Assembly (NCBI GenBank): GCA_003216375.1
Contig: QCIZ01000002.1
Location: 62,001 to 126,000 of the forward strand
Length of the DNA stretch: 64,000 nucleotides
Origin: Prochlorococcus sp. AG-402-O21
GTDB lineage: Bacteria; Cyanobacteriota; Cyanobacteriia; PCC-6307; Cyanobiaceae
Reading direction: 5' to 3'
Of this stretch, positions 26,391 to 36,035 are shown piece by piece. Each line of letters starts with the position of its first letter. Position 1 is the first letter of the stretch. The notes beneath the pieces are model-generated. The model searched no databases and had not been told where the DNA came from. It saw only the letters and a program-made list of their open reading frames with translations. Made by a program: the position numbers and the translations under genes.

Positions 26391-27155
26391 TTAAAGGGAT
26401 GATTTAAGTCTTCTCCATGAAGTCATTAACTGACAGGCACTTACGGCAGCTGTTGATGTCCTCAAAATAGTTTCTCCCATAGATACCCCAGACAAGCCAG
26501 AGTCAAAAGCTAATGCCTCTTCATCTTTATTCCAGCCTCCCTCTGGGCCAACTACCACCCAAACTTGATTGACTTTATGTGGTGTTTCTTTTAACCAATT
26601 CACACAATCTTGCAAGTTTTGAATGCGTGTTGTGGCAAATCCTATTTGAGCTTCGGAAGGCAAATCATTTATCCAATTAGGGAATGTCAAAACCTGCATT
26701 AGTTTTGGACTCCAGAGTCTTTCAGATTGCTCAACGGCCTCATGAATAATTTTTTGAAATCTAATAATTTTTTCGTTACTACATTCTTTAACTACTGATC
26801 GTTTTGAAATTAATGGTTGAATAATGTCAACTCCTATCTCACAACTCATTTGCAAAAAGTTTTCAAACCCCTTTTTAGGAATAACTACAGCAATGCCTAT
26901 TAATGGTCTCTCTCTTGGAACGACTTGAAAGGGTTTATCAAAAGCATTGGTAAGTTTTATAGTTTTATTTTCAACAATTTTTGCGTTCCAAAGATGACCT
27001 TTTCCATCAATAACCTCTAAAAGATCTTTCGATCTCATCCTCATAACTCTAGATAAATAATGTGATTCATTAGAGGTCAATATCAACTCTCCATTTGAAT
27101 CGATTTCATCACTTAATCGATTTGGATTTATAAATAATCTTCTTTTCTCAGCCAT
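26391..27155 (-). CDS. rsmE: 16S rRNA m3U1498 methyltransferase
   Basis: 254 residues. RsmE is a SPOUT-class enzyme that methylates U1498 of 16S rRNA. The N-terminal PUA-like part has SHYLSRVMRMRSKDLLEVID near 31-50. The C-terminal trefoil knot has VVVGPEGGWNKDEEALAF near 197-214 and GETILRTSTAAVSA near 228-241, which bind SAM. Length is normal. It lies 6 bases after the DUF3531 gene on the same strand and is likely co-transcribed. Confidence 0.92.
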   Translation of the reverse strand: MAEKRRLFINPNRLSDEIDSNGELILTSNESHYLSRVMRMRSKDLLEVIDGKGHLWNAKIVENKTIKLTNAFDKPFQVVPRERPLIGIAVVIPKKGFENFLQMSCEIGVDIIQPLISKRSVVKECSNEKIIRFQKIIHEAVEQSERLWSPKLMQVLTFPNWINDLPSEAQIGFATTRIQNLQDCVNWLKETPHKVNQVWVVVGPEGGWNKDEEALAFDSGLSGVSMGETILRTSTAAVSACQLMTSWRRLKSSL

Positions 27156-27161
27156 AGAAAA

Positions 27162-27617
27162 TTAATCTGTTGAAGAAAAAATTGCATCAGGATGCTCTTC
27201 TACTGGCCAATCTTCATTTACTCCTCCGATAATTAGTTCTTCTATTTTCAAAACATCAACATCCATTTGTTTTAGCACATTTATCAAAACATCAATGGCA
27301 ATCAGGTCAGAAGTACCTAAATCGACCCAACATCTAGCCCAGCACTCATTAAATTCAAATTCTCCAAGATTATGCATTAATGATGGAAGACTAGAGGAGG
27401 TATCGTCATTTTCATAGCTCATCCAACTGATGTCAGAACCCATTTCGTGTGTTTGCAAATTTTCAGAATTAAATCCCCCAAGTCTGCCTAGAACATACCA
27501 AGAATCAAAAATACCATCGACATATTCTTTTTCTCCCTTACTTGGGACATCTGAATATCTAAGCCATATCCAACAATTGAAAGGATCAACTTCACGAAAT
27601 CGAACTTCCATAAACAA
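27162..27617 (-). CDS. DUF3531 family protein
   Basis: 151 residues. MEVRFREVDPFNCWIWLRYS near the start, DGIFDSWYVLGRLGGFNSEN near 40-60 and FEFNECWARCWVDLGTSDLI near 88-107 match DUF3531, a cyanobacterial and plastid family of unknown function. Trp-rich and acidic, soluble. First of a two-gene run with rsmE. It has no signal sequence. Confidence 0.82.
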   Translation of the reverse strand: MFMEVRFREVDPFNCWIWLRYSDVPSKGEKEYVDGIFDSWYVLGRLGGFNSENLQTHEMGSDISWMSYENDDTSSSLPSLMHNLGEFEFNECWARCWVDLGTSDLIAIDVLINVLKQMDVDVLKIEELIIGGVNEDWPVEEHPDAIFSSTD

Positions 27618-27726
27618 TAGATCTTAAAAAAGAAAAACTAAAAGATATCAAACATAATCTAATGTAAATTGATTAAAGAAAATTGAAAAATCTTTATTTA
27701 ATTGATCAAAGCCTCAATAAAAAATA

Positions 27727-28353
27727 ATGCTTAGTTTAAAAAATATTTATTACCATCCCTCAACAGCAGAGAAGCCAATCCTTAAAGATTTGTGTTTGAA
27801 ATCAAATGCTGGAAAAATCACAATAGTTAGAGGACCCAGTGGGAGCGGAAAAACTACATTAGTAGAAATAATTAGCGGTATATCTGGATATCAGAAAGGA
27901 GAGATAACATGGTTCGACAAAACTCTAAATGCACGTCAGCGCAGGTGGTTATGTGGATTGGTTTTTCAATTTCCAGAAAGATATTTTCTTGGATTATCGG
28001 TGGCTCAAGAATTACGCATTGGACATAAGAGATTAACGACTGAAGAACAAGTTTCCGTTCTCACAAAAGTGGGGTTGATCAACTTAGATTTAAAAAAGCC
28101 GCCAGAATCTCTTAGTGGAGGACAACAACGACGACTAGCTATTGCTGTTCAATTATTAAGAAGTCCAAAAGTACTTTTATTGGATGAGCCAACAGCAGGT
28201 TTAGATTGGTCAGTAAGAAACGGAATTATAGAATTACTCGCAAAGCTTAAAGACAAGCAAACTATCCTAATAGTTACACATGAACCCGAACTTTTTAAAA
28301 ATTTGAATACCGACAATTATGAGTTGAGAAATGGTCAACTTATCCCTGAGTAA
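27727..28353 (+). CDS. ABC transporter ATP-binding protein
   Basis: 208 residues. Walker A RGPSGSGKTTLVE near 37-49, Q-loop LVFQFPERYF near 79-88 (close to the ECF/CbiO type, where FQNPE is usual), signature SLSGGQQRRLAIAVQLL near 122-138 and Walker B LLLDEPTAGLDW near 144-155. No membrane partner is adjacent, so substrate is unknown; an orphan ATPase of an ECF-like importer is possible. It is 17 bases before hslO on the same strand. Confidence 0.85.
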   Translation: MLSLKNIYYHPSTAEKPILKDLCLKSNAGKITIVRGPSGSGKTTLVEIISGISGYQKGEITWFDKTLNARQRRWLCGLVFQFPERYFLGLSVAQELRIGHKRLTTEEQVSVLTKVGLINLDLKKPPESLSGGQQRRLAIAVQLLRSPKVLLLDEPTAGLDWSVRNGIIELLAKLKDKQTILIVTHEPELFKNLNTDNYELRNGQLIPE

Positions 28354-28369
28354 TCAATTCAACTAATCA

Positions 28370-29269
28370 ATGACAGATTTACTAGTTAGAGCTACTGCTG
28401 CGAAAGGAGGGATCAGGCTAGTTGCCGTATCAACAACAGAATCAACAAAAGAAGCAAAAGAAAGACATTCTCTTTCATATTTAACTTCTGCAATTGTAGG
28501 TAGGGCCATGAGTGCAAGCCTCTTGCTTGCAAGCTCAATGAAAGTAAATCATGGAAGGGTAACTTTGAGGGTAAGCTCAAATGGACCACTAAAAGGATTA
28601 ACTATTGATGCGGGTAGAGATGGAAGTGTGAGAGGTTATGTTGGCGATCCAAGTCTTGAATTAGACCTAATTAAAAATAAAAGCAATAACTATACATTTG
28701 ATTTTAAAAAAGCAACAGGTATTGGCTATCTTCACGTTATTAGAGACGACGGGAAAGGTGAGCCACACAACAGCACAGTTGAATTAATTAATGGAGGGAT
28801 AGGTGAAGACATCGCTTCCTATTTATTACATTCTGAACAAACTCCATCAGCTGTATTTGTTGGAGAAAGAATTAATCAGGATGGAATAGTTTGTAGCGGA
28901 GGACTTTTAGCACAAATATTACCCAAAGCAGAACGAGACTATTCATTGATAGCCCTACTTGAAGATAGATGTAAAGAAATCAACTCTTTTAGTGAATTAT
29001 TAAACAAAAAAGGAACTAACCTTATTTCTCTAATTGAAGAAATTTTTCCTGACCTTGATCAATCACATTCAGATATTATTAGCACATCTCAAGAAGTTCG
29101 TTTTAAATGTAGATGCTCAAGAGAAAGAAGCCTATCAGCATTGAAGATTTTGGGAAAAGAAGAGCTTCAGAAAATGGTAAAGGAGGATGGAAAAGCAGAA
29201 CTCACATGTCAATTCTGCAAAAATGTTTATCTTGTTAACAAGGACGAATTGACATCTTTAATCGATTAA
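28370..29269 (+). CDS. hslO: redox-regulated chaperone Hsp33
   Basis: 299 residues. Hsp33 holds unfolded proteins under oxidative stress. Seen: [16 protein letters not shown] near 43-58, [13 protein letters not shown]-like GDPSLE near 91, and the zinc-redox switch at the C-terminus, here CRCS near 248-251 and CQFC near 280-283 (family form CxC and CxxC). All four zinc cysteines are thus present. Cytosolic. Translational start ATG-ACA-GAT-TTA. Convergent with the CPP1-like gene, 4 bases apart. Confidence 0.94.
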   Translation: MTDLLVRATAAKGGIRLVAVSTTESTKEAKERHSLSYLTSAIVGRAMSASLLLASSMKVNHGRVTLRVSSNGPLKGLTIDAGRDGSVRGYVGDPSLELDLIKNKSNNYTFDFKKATGIGYLHVIRDDGKGEPHNSTVELINGGIGEDIASYLLHSEQTPSAVFVGERINQDGIVCSGGLLAQILPKAERDYSLIALLEDRCKEINSFSELLNKKGTNLISLIEEIFPDLDQSHSDIISTSQEVRFKCRCSRERSLSALKILGKEELQKMVKEDGKAELTCQFCKNVYLVNKDELTSLID

Positions 29270-29273
29270 AGGA

Positions 29274-29963
29274 TTAATCAAGGAAAATCACTCCTAACCA
29301 AAGTAAAAATACTGCTGGTATCGCCTCAAATTTATCAGAAGACAATGATCCAGCGTTATCAATAAATGACTGAGCGCCACCCAAAAGTAATGCACCAGAT
29401 AAAAGTCCAATACTTAGAAGAAGTATGCACCAAAGGATAGAGGAAAAGAAAGGTCTACCTCTTCGAGACTGACTAATGAATAAGCCTATTGTTGAGAATG
29501 AAAGTATTAATTCAACACTTTCAGAAGGCACAATTAAAACGAGCAAAAAAGCCAATATTCCTAAAGAAACCCGTATATTTAGTTCTTGTCCAGAGGGCAA
29601 CTCTAAGCTTGGTAAAAAATTAGATTCTGATGCCTCGTTTTTGGGAAGATTTAAATTTTTCAACCTAGTCAGAAGAGACCCAGCCCCCATATCACCAACT
29701 TTCTTGGATTCATTTTCTTTCTTTGAAGCATTTATAGCTTCATTACTTGCATTACCAAGTTGTCTTGACTTGAGACTTACCATTAACAACGAATCATAAG
29801 CAGCTTCTATCTTTGCTTTTGTGATTTGTTCATCTCCTGCCTCTATTAACTTTTTGTCCCTTGCTTCTTGAATAGCATCAAAACTTGCACCCTCATTTAC
29901 TCCAAGTATCAAATAAGGATCTTGTGAGTTTGAATTTGGTTGTGAATTAGTACCAGGCTCCAT
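29274..29963 (-). CDS. CPP1-like J-domain-related membrane protein
   Basis: 229 residues. The N-terminal half has a J-like helical unit without the HPD motif (DPYLILGVNEGASFDAIQEA near 16-35, then IEAAYDSLLM). The C-terminal half has about three to four membrane helices. This matches the CPP1/DUF3353 family; plant CPP1 is a chaperone that stabilises light-dependent protochlorophyllide reductase. A similar role with POR in this organism is inference. Located in thylakoid or plasma membrane. Confidence 0.8.
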   Translation of the reverse strand: MEPGTNSQPNSNSQDPYLILGVNEGASFDAIQEARDKKLIEAGDEQITKAKIEAAYDSLLMVSLKSRQLGNASNEAINASKKENESKKVGDMGAGSLLTRLKNLNLPKNEASESNFLPSLELPSGQELNIRVSLGILAFLLVLIVPSESVELILSFSTIGLFISQSRRGRPFFSSILWCILLLSIGLLSGALLLGGAQSFIDNAGSLSSDKFEAIPAVFLLWLGVIFLD

Positions 29964-30018
29964 AGATTTTTCAAAAAAGATTTATGAACTCTCTTTAATA
30001 AATAGATTTTAATCTACT

Positions 30019-31686
30019 TTAGAGGGAAACAGGATCAACACCACTGACAACCGGAGCAACTGAGTTTAATTCCATTTCAGGATGATCTTCTTTTAGCTGA
30101 TTTAGATTCCATTCATTTTTAAAAAGAAGTACTGGCCTAAGCCAAGCGTCCTGAACCGTTTTGCAATTAAAAATTCTTCCAACCTCATCTAAAGCCGGCC
30201 AACCCCCTTTTACCCATCTGGCGACTTGATAACCCATTGGTTCAAGCCTGGTTTCCACTCCATATTCACTGACAAGTCGATGTTGTACTACCTCAAGCTG
30301 AAGCTGACCAACTGCTGCCAAAATTGGATCTCTTTTGCTTTGATCTTTATCGTAAAGAATTTGAACCGCTCCCTCTTCTCTTAATTCATTGACCCCTTTC
30401 CTAAAGTTCTTAAAAGCTGAGGGATTTGGATTTCTTAACCAACTAAATATCTCAGGGCTAAAACATGGGATCCCCTCGAATTCCACTCTTGGTCCAATAA
30501 ATAATGTATCTCCAATAGAAAACATCCCTGGATTATTCAAACCAATGACATCCCCAGGGTAAGCATCATCAACAACTGCCCTATCTTTACCAAAAATTTT
30601 TTGGGGACGAGAGAGTCTGATTTGTTTACCCGTCCTAGCATGTTGAACTGTCATATCTTTTTTAAACCTCCCACTACATACCCGCACGAAGGCGACTCTA
30701 TCTCTATGTTTTGGATCCATATTTGCTTGTAATTTAAATACAAATCCACTAAATGATTCTCTTGTAGGAACGATTGGTCCATTAAAGCTATTTCGAGCAA
30801 CGGGTCCCTGAGATAGCTCAAGAAAATTATCTAAAAATGGCCTAACCCCGAAGTTGGTCATTGCAGATCCAAAAAACACAGGAGTTAATTCACCAGATAA
30901 TATTAATTCTTGATTTAAGTCACAACCAGCCTCATCAAGGATCTCAATTTCTTCAAGTGCTTTTGTCAATAGTTCTTCTTCTACTAAGTTTTTAAGTTCA
31001 GGGTCATTAATTTTCAACCTAATTTCACCAGATTGCTTTCCTCTTTCCGCTCGAGAAAATAAAACAACTTCTTTGGTTGCTCGCTCTACAACACCTCTAA
31101 AAAGCTCACCACTTCCTATTGGCCAATTAACTGCAAAGGTTGATAATCCTAATTCAGACTCAATCTCATCTAATAATTCCAGTGGTTCTTGACCTGGCCT
31201 ATCCATTTTATTGATGAAAGTAAAAATTGGTATTTGACGCATTCTGCAAACCTCAAAAAGCTTTCTTGTTTGAGGTTCAAGTCCTTTCGCTGCATCCTCA
31301 AGCATCACAGCATTATCAGCAGCGGCAAGTGTCCTATAGGTATCTTCCGAAAAATCTTGGTGACCAGGGGTATCTAATAAATTAATGGTCTTTTCTTTAT
31401 AAGCAAATTGTAAAACAGTTGATGTGATTGATATGCCTCTTTGTTTTTCAAGCTCCATCCAGTCAGAAGTAACTTTTCTCTGCTCTCCTCTTGCTTTTAC
31501 AGCTCCTGCTTGTTGAATAGCTCCGCCGTAAAGCAAAAGTTTTTCTGTCAAAGTGGTTTTCCCAGCATCAGGGTGGGAAATAATCGCAAAATTTCTTCTT
31601 TTACCAACTTCCTTACTTAAAGATATCGTTAGTTCTTCTTCTGAATTTGGATCTGAATTAGTTTTGTCTTGGGGAGTTGATTTCAT
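30019..31686 (-). CDS. prfC: peptide chain release factor 3
   Basis: GTPase that removes RF1 or RF2 from ribosomes after termination. 555 residues, longer than the 529 of E. coli, with an extra 28-residue acidic N-terminus. G1 [15 protein letters not shown] near 38-52, the RF3-typical [20 protein letters not shown] near 62-81, G3 [15 protein letters not shown] near 102-116 and G4 NKMDRPG near 158. All GTP motifs intact. Single gene with its own promoter. Confidence 0.95.
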   Translation of the reverse strand: MKSTPQDKTNSDPNSEEELTISLSKEVGKRRNFAIISHPDAGKTTLTEKLLLYGGAIQQAGAVKARGEQRKVTSDWMELEKQRGISITSTVLQFAYKEKTINLLDTPGHQDFSEDTYRTLAAADNAVMLEDAAKGLEPQTRKLFEVCRMRQIPIFTFINKMDRPGQEPLELLDEIESELGLSTFAVNWPIGSGELFRGVVERATKEVVLFSRAERGKQSGEIRLKINDPELKNLVEEELLTKALEEIEILDEAGCDLNQELILSGELTPVFFGSAMTNFGVRPFLDNFLELSQGPVARNSFNGPIVPTRESFSGFVFKLQANMDPKHRDRVAFVRVCSGRFKKDMTVQHARTGKQIRLSRPQKIFGKDRAVVDDAYPGDVIGLNNPGMFSIGDTLFIGPRVEFEGIPCFSPEIFSWLRNPNPSAFKNFRKGVNELREEGAVQILYDKDQSKRDPILAAVGQLQLEVVQHRLVSEYGVETRLEPMGYQVARWVKGGWPALDEVGRIFNCKTVQDAWLRPVLLFKNEWNLNQLKEDHPEMELNSVAPVVSGVDPVSL

Positions 31687-31722
31687 TATTGTTTTTGATT
31701 GTTCAATTGTTGAGAGAAAAGA

Positions 31723-32406
31723 TTAAATACACCCAATAATCTCAAAATAAAGCTCATCAACTTGAAAAAGCTCTAATTGAGATAACCCTGTATCGACTAA
31801 CTGTTGAGATACTTCCTCAACTGTAAATGATGCTTTGAGAGATGCATAAAAATCCTTTTTTAGAATTTCTGGAGAATTTGAAAGATGTTTTTCTTTTAGC
31901 TCAAATGCTTTTTCAACAGAAGCAGGCCTTATTAAATCACGATGAATATGAATACACTTTGTTTTACCAAGTTTTTTTAATGCACCCCAAAAACAATAAG
32001 GATCGTGAAAATGATGCAAGGCACTATTACTGACTAAAACATCAGCCTTAAAAGGAAAATGTTTACCATCTGAGGCTATCGAATTAATGTCAATCATTTC
32101 ATAAGAGAGATTCCTCGTAAGATTGCTAGAAAGTCTCTTTTCTGCTTCATTTAACATTTCTTTTGAGCCATCAATTCCTACAACCTTTACAAAGGGCCAA
32201 TTTTTAGAAACTCTCTCTGCAATATTTCCAGGTCCACATGCAATATCAAAAATCAAATCGTTTTTATTAAGAGTTCTTCCTACTTTGTTTAAATATTTTT
32301 CAAGTGATTTCACAACCATTGAATCGCTTCTAGAGAAATCCGCATCCGCATAAGCCCTTACCTGAGAAGGGCTTTGCATGAGTTCAGGTTCAGGTGTTCT
32401 ATTCAT
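31723..32406 (-). CDS. class I SAM-dependent methyltransferase
   Basis: 227 residues. Motif I IFDIACGPGNIAERV near 48-62 and motif II VVGIDGSKEML near 74-84 are clear; VLVSNSALHHFHDP near 123-136 fits motif IV. Substrate unknown; UbiE-like small-molecule methyltransferases have this layout. It lies 36 bases before prfC on the same strand and divergent from nrdJ. Nothing in context reveals its substrate. Confidence 0.82.
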   Translation of the reverse strand: MNRTPEPELMQSPSQVRAYADADFSRSDSMVVKSLEKYLNKVGRTLNKNDLIFDIACGPGNIAERVSKNWPFVKVVGIDGSKEMLNEAEKRLSSNLTRNLSYEMIDINSIASDGKHFPFKADVLVSNSALHHFHDPYCFWGALKKLGKTKCIHIHRDLIRPASVEKAFELKEKHLSNSPEILKKDFYASLKASFTVEEVSQQLVDTGLSQLELFQVDELYFEIIGCI

Positions 32407-32468
32407 TACTAAAAGAAAAAAATTAATTCTTCCCTTTGACCCCTGTAGATGGTGTTAAAAAAACTTGC

Positions 32469-32488
32469 TAACGCTATACATGGCGTTA
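32469..32488. promoter_or_regulatory. inverted repeat upstream of nrdJ
   Basis: TAACGC-tatacatg-GCGTTA is a perfect 6-bp inverted repeat with an 8-base spacer, 31 bases before the nrdJ TTG. It could be an operator or a 5' leader hairpin. It does not match the NrdR box that I know, and no cobalamin riboswitch is visible. Confidence 0.35.
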
Positions 32489-32519
32489 CCGTAGTACTTA
32501 CCAAAGGGATACAAAGATT

Positions 32520-34856
32520 TTGACAATTGCAACAAGCCAGCCCGAAACGAATAATTCAGCCTCGGGAAAAGAAAATGTTACTACTGATTTTCCAATAACT
32601 GCACCTGCAGCTAATCCTGTCTTTTACAGAACATATAGTAGAAAACTTCCCGCAGGTCGTGAAAGCTGGGAACAAGTAAATAAAAGAAACCTTGATGGTC
32701 TTAAAAAGCTTGGGGGATTAAACGAGGCAGAAATAAATTTAATGCAAAGAATGCAACAGGAGAAGAAAGCTCTTCCTTCCGGCAGGTGGCTTTGGATAGG
32801 AGGAACAGAATGGATTGAGAAAGAAAAGAATTTTTCTGGAGCCTACAATTGCACCTCAACAAATCTTGTTGATTGGCAAGCCTTTGGACTCATGATGGAT
32901 TTAGCCATGATGGGTTGCGGAACTGGAGCAATAATTGAACCTCACTTAATTGATAAACTGCCAGAGGTTATCAATACAATAAATATTGAAAGTGTTTCCG
33001 ATATTGGGTTAACTCCCTCTGGAGAAAGAAATGAAAAAACTACATTCTCTATCCAAGAGAATAATGTACTTATAAAAGTAGGAGATAGTAGACGTGGATG
33101 GGTTGATAGCTATCAAAAAATCCTTGAATTAAGTAGTGACAATAGTTTCAATTCTAAAGTCATTAATGTATCTATTGATTTAAAAGATGTAAGACCAGCA
33201 GGTGAATCACTTAAAGGATTCGGAGGCATGGCGAACCCAGTCAAATTAAAAGATTTGTACCCTCGTGTGGCAAATCTTTTAAATAAAGCAAGGGGAAGAA
33301 AACTAACCTCAATTGAGTGCTGTCTCCTTATAGACGAAGCAGCCGTCACGATCGTTGCAGGCAATATCAGAAGAAGTGCAGGTATGCGTCAATTTTCTTC
33401 TCAAGATATTGAAGCTGCTGGCGCTAAAGAAAATTTGTGGAAGCAAGACTCAGATGGTAATTGGAGTATTGATCCAGAAAAGGATGCCTTAAGAATGGCA
33501 AACCATACTCGTGTTTACCACACTAAACCTGAATTAAAAGTTCTTGTTGAAGCCGTTATCAAGCAATTTCATTCAGGAGAAGGTGCAATTCAATTTGCAC
33601 CAGAAGCAATTGCCCGTTCTAACGCAGACATACTTACAACAGTAGAACTAAGGAATGAATTTATAGATATATATTGCGACCAAGGCAAAGAAGAAGCCTC
33701 CAAATGGATTCAAGCAAATTACGGGCCATTCGATGATAAAGAACTTTTTCACAGACTCAGTAGATATGGACTTAATCCTTGTGGTGAAATTTTAGGCTCA
33801 GATTTCCACTGTAATCTTGCCGAAATCCATCTTAATCAAATTGATCCATTAGACATCAATCAACAAGAAGATGCCTTCAAAGCAGCAGCCTTGTCAGTTG
33901 CTTGTCTACTTAACCATCGATTCGAAGTAGAGCGGTACAGAAAAAGTCGTGAATGGGATCCCATTGTTGGGGTAAGTTTCACAGGCCTTTTTGACTTTTT
34001 TGTTCATGCATTCGGGACACCCTGGTTAAAATGGTGGGAAGCTGGGCGACCTGAGACAAAAGAAGGGCAAGATTTTAAAACTCAAGAAGCTACTTTTTTG
34101 AGTCGATGGAGAAAAATCGTCAACGATACAGTATTTGATTATTGTGATAGACATAATATCCGTCGTCCAAGTCGTTGTACAACAGTTCAACCCGCGGGTA
34201 CAAAGAGTCTCCTAACTGGGGCTTCACCAGGATGGCATCCTCCAAAAGCTCAGCGTTTTATTAGAAGAATCACTTTTCGCAAGAACGATCCAGTCGCTCT
34301 AGCTTGCATGGATTATGGATACACAATCGTTCCTTCTCAGTCAGATAAGGATGAGAGTGGAAAACTACTAGATAATCCATTTGATCCAAAATGTACTGAG
34401 TGGCTAGTTGAAATCCCAACTGAGGTAAGTTGGGCAAACATACCTGGTGCGGATCAAATAGATATAAATAACTTCTCAGCTCTAGCACAATTTGATTTTT
34501 ATATGCAAGTTCAAACTAACTACACAGACCACAATACCTCTGCCACAATTGAATTTAGAGAGAATGAGATAGAGGATTTAGCTAAAGCTCTGCATAGCTC
34601 AATAGATGAAAATAAAGGTTATATTTCGGCCGCTTTGCTGGCAAGATTTGATGCGAATGCAACCTTCCCTAGACTTCCTTTTGAACCTATTGACGAAGAA
34701 TGCTATACAAAGCTGCAGGCAGAGGTCATAGAAAGAAGAGAAGCTTGTGATTTCTTTGATGCTCTTAGTCGATATGATCAAGGGGAACTTTCTGAAGCTG
34801 GGCCAGCTGGTTGCGATTCTGACAAATGCTTACTACCACTTGCTAAACCCTCCTAA
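32520..34856 (+). CDS. nrdJ: adenosylcobalamin-dependent ribonucleotide reductase (class II)
   Basis: 778 residues. Reduces ribonucleotides (probably triphosphates) to deoxyribonucleotides with B12, needing no oxygen or iron. Seen: YNCTSTN with C111 near 109-115, GCGTGAIIEP near 138, LNPCGEILGSDFHCNLAEI near 417-435 with the radical cysteine, and a C-terminal CDSDKC redox pair near 767-772. Single-chain form, as in other marine picocyanobacteria. Start is TTG at 32520; the alternatives are further inside. Needs cobalamin, consistent with a CbiX gene at 44.7 kb. Confidence 0.93.
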   Translation: MTIATSQPETNNSASGKENVTTDFPITAPAANPVFYRTYSRKLPAGRESWEQVNKRNLDGLKKLGGLNEAEINLMQRMQQEKKALPSGRWLWIGGTEWIEKEKNFSGAYNCTSTNLVDWQAFGLMMDLAMMGCGTGAIIEPHLIDKLPEVINTINIESVSDIGLTPSGERNEKTTFSIQENNVLIKVGDSRRGWVDSYQKILELSSDNSFNSKVINVSIDLKDVRPAGESLKGFGGMANPVKLKDLYPRVANLLNKARGRKLTSIECCLLIDEAAVTIVAGNIRRSAGMRQFSSQDIEAAGAKENLWKQDSDGNWSIDPEKDALRMANHTRVYHTKPELKVLVEAVIKQFHSGEGAIQFAPEAIARSNADILTTVELRNEFIDIYCDQGKEEASKWIQANYGPFDDKELFHRLSRYGLNPCGEILGSDFHCNLAEIHLNQIDPLDINQQEDAFKAAALSVACLLNHRFEVERYRKSREWDPIVGVSFTGLFDFFVHAFGTPWLKWWEAGRPETKEGQDFKTQEATFLSRWRKIVNDTVFDYCDRHNIRRPSRCTTVQPAGTKSLLTGASPGWHPPKAQRFIRRITFRKNDPVALACMDYGYTIVPSQSDKDESGKLLDNPFDPKCTEWLVEIPTEVSWANIPGADQIDINNFSALAQFDFYMQVQTNYTDHNTSATIEFRENEIEDLAKALHSSIDENKGYISAALLARFDANATFPRLPFEPIDEECYTKLQAEVIERREACDFFDALSRYDQGELSEAGPAGCDSDKCLLPLAKPS

Positions 34857-35018
34857 AGAAAGTCAGATAATCTTGAATCAGTCGGATACATTGATGTACA
34901 TACAAATAGTAAATGGATTAATCGAATAATTTTCTTTTCAAAGAAGTTTTAAAGATAATGGTCCAAATCAGAAATGTTGGCTAAATATTAAGTAGGTATT
35001 GTGTTTCTTGAAATTTAA

Positions 35019-35282
35019 ATGACTACGACTAATAAACCAATAAATATTAGTAGCACAAATACTAATGATGCACTTATCGATCAACTTAGAGCTTGTCAAA
35101 ACCCTGAGGAAATTCTGAAGTTCGAAAAATGGTTCAATTCAAATATTGAATCAGACAAACTTTATAAAAGAATTTGCGAACTGCTAAAAAATAGAAGTAT
35201 ATCCAGAGCACTAGGGTCAAAATGGCTCCTAACACTTATTGAAGATAGAGAAAATACTATTACTAAGTTGTCGGTTAAATAA
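35019..35282 (+). CDS. hypothetical protein, 87 aa
   Basis: 87 residues. A Thr/Asn-rich start (about 20 residues) leads into a helical body (LIDQLRACQNPEEILKFEKW, then LYKRICELLKNRSISRALGS). Soluble, no signal peptide. The even helical pattern supports a real gene. No named family. Convergent with the small membrane protein at 35329-35523. Confidence 0.6.
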   Translation: MTTTNKPINISSTNTNDALIDQLRACQNPEEILKFEKWFNSNIESDKLYKRICELLKNRSISRALGSKWLLTLIEDRENTITKLSVK

Positions 35283-35328
35283 TCTTTACTTTAAGTCTAT
35301 GGTAAGGAATCAATTATGAAGTCGTTTT

Positions 35329-35523
35329 TTAGAAAGGGAATGGTCCTGATGCGCCACTTGAAGCAGTAAAACCTGACAAAGCCCAGATTCCAAAGGAAAA
35401 CAAAGCACATCCAATAAAGAACATCAAGTGAGCGACATAACGATATTTCTCTTTTTGACTAATACCACCTTCCATTGGAAGGTCTCCAAGGAAACGAGAT
35501 TGTGGGCTCTTGTTGCTTGCCAT
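35329..35523 (-). CDS. small single-pass membrane protein, 64 aa
   Basis: 64 residues. Polar start (SNKSPQSRFLGDLPMEGGIS), then one helix (YVAHLMFFIGCALFSFGIWAL, about 29-49) and a Gly/Ser/Phe tail. The helix aligns with that of the protein at 1856-2059. It lacks the chlorophyll-binding ExxNGR motif. The conserved-looking N-terminus suggests a real gene; function unknown, thylakoid location inferred. Confidence 0.6.
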   Translation of the reverse strand: MASNKSPQSRFLGDLPMEGGISQKEKYRYVAHLMFFIGCALFSFGIWALSGFTASSGASGPFPF

Positions 35524-35762
35524 GAATGTGAATTACCAATGTCTGAAATTATTGCACAAATAACATCATTGATATTTCCGCAGTTAGAGAATCTATAGGT
35601 TCTGAAATTTTTTAAAGGTCTAATCTAAGAGTTTCTCTCTAAAACTGAATTGACAGAATTAATCGTAATCAAAGCAATGCACAAAGTGAAGTTGCAAAAA
35701 TTTTCATAATTTCTATTGTTATATGCAATAAAAACTTAGGTTTAAAAAGATTTGAGCACTCA

Positions 35763-35795
35763 ACTCCTTTAAATTTAGGAGTAAAAAAATTTTTC
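35763..35795 (+). terminator. terminator-like hairpin
   Basis: ACTCCT (35763-35768) pairs with AGGAGT (35777-35782) around an 8-base AT loop, followed by seven A and five T residues. It may stop transcription on the minus strand from the right or on the plus strand from the left, and it marks the upstream edge of the leader. Confidence 0.35.
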
Positions 35796-35799
35796 TATT

Positions 35800-35882
35800 A
35801 CCGATGTTCGGTTGAAGTAGTGCTTTCCTACTCCCTTCTTATCAATAGGAGGAGTAGACCAAAGGTGTAGCAAGGAGGGCTT
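35800..35882 (+). promoter_or_regulatory. candidate regulatory mRNA leader with SD sequestration
   Basis: Seen directly: AGTAG (35816-35820) can pair with CTACT (35828-35832). CTACTCC (35828-35834) can instead pair with GGAGTAG (35851-35857). CCCTTCTT (35833-35840) can pair along its whole length, with one G-U, with the Shine-Dalgarno AAGGAGGG (35872-35879). The three pairings share bases and exclude one another, so the leader could hide or expose the ribosome site. An upstream ACCGA/TCGGT hairpin may complete the fold. The position before a tiny ORF recalls the cyanobacterial glutamine-sensing downstream-peptide riboswitch, but I cannot match its consensus. Confidence 0.45.
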
Positions 35883-36035
35883 ATGAAACTCTTTACTCCT
35901 TTCACCATTCCCAAAAAGGACAATTGCGATCTTTGCAGGATCAAAACTAGTAGAAGAACAAAAGCTGAAAATCCATTTTTAGATCAACTATTTAAAACTC
36001 TCTACAGGGATAGATTTGATTTCGTTTTCGACTGA
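35883..36035 (+). CDS. small protein, 50 aa, behind a structured leader
   Basis: ATG at 35883 to TGA at 36033-36035, 50 residues. It follows a very strong Shine-Dalgarno AAGGAGGG with 3-base spacing to the start, rare in this AT-rich genome and good evidence of translation. The product is basic with one CDLC pair (residues 15-18) that could bind metal, and ends in an aromatic/charged tail (FKTLYRDRFDFVFD). No family recognised. Its last 48 bases overlap the convergent small ORF at 35988-36137. Confidence 0.55.
   Translation: MKLFTPFTIPKKDNCDLCRIKTSRRTKAENPFLDQLFKTLYRDRFDFVFD

Larger units (their letters stand above)
35524..35882. other. 359-base gap holding a structured leader
   Basis: No ORF is supported. 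The right part contains three hairpins in a row: ACTCCT/AGGAGT (35763-35782) followed by A7T5, ACCGA/TCGGT (35800-35812), and the alternative pairings detailed at 35800-35882. The left part (35524-35760) carries the promoter of the minus-strand small membrane protein. Confidence 0.45.
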
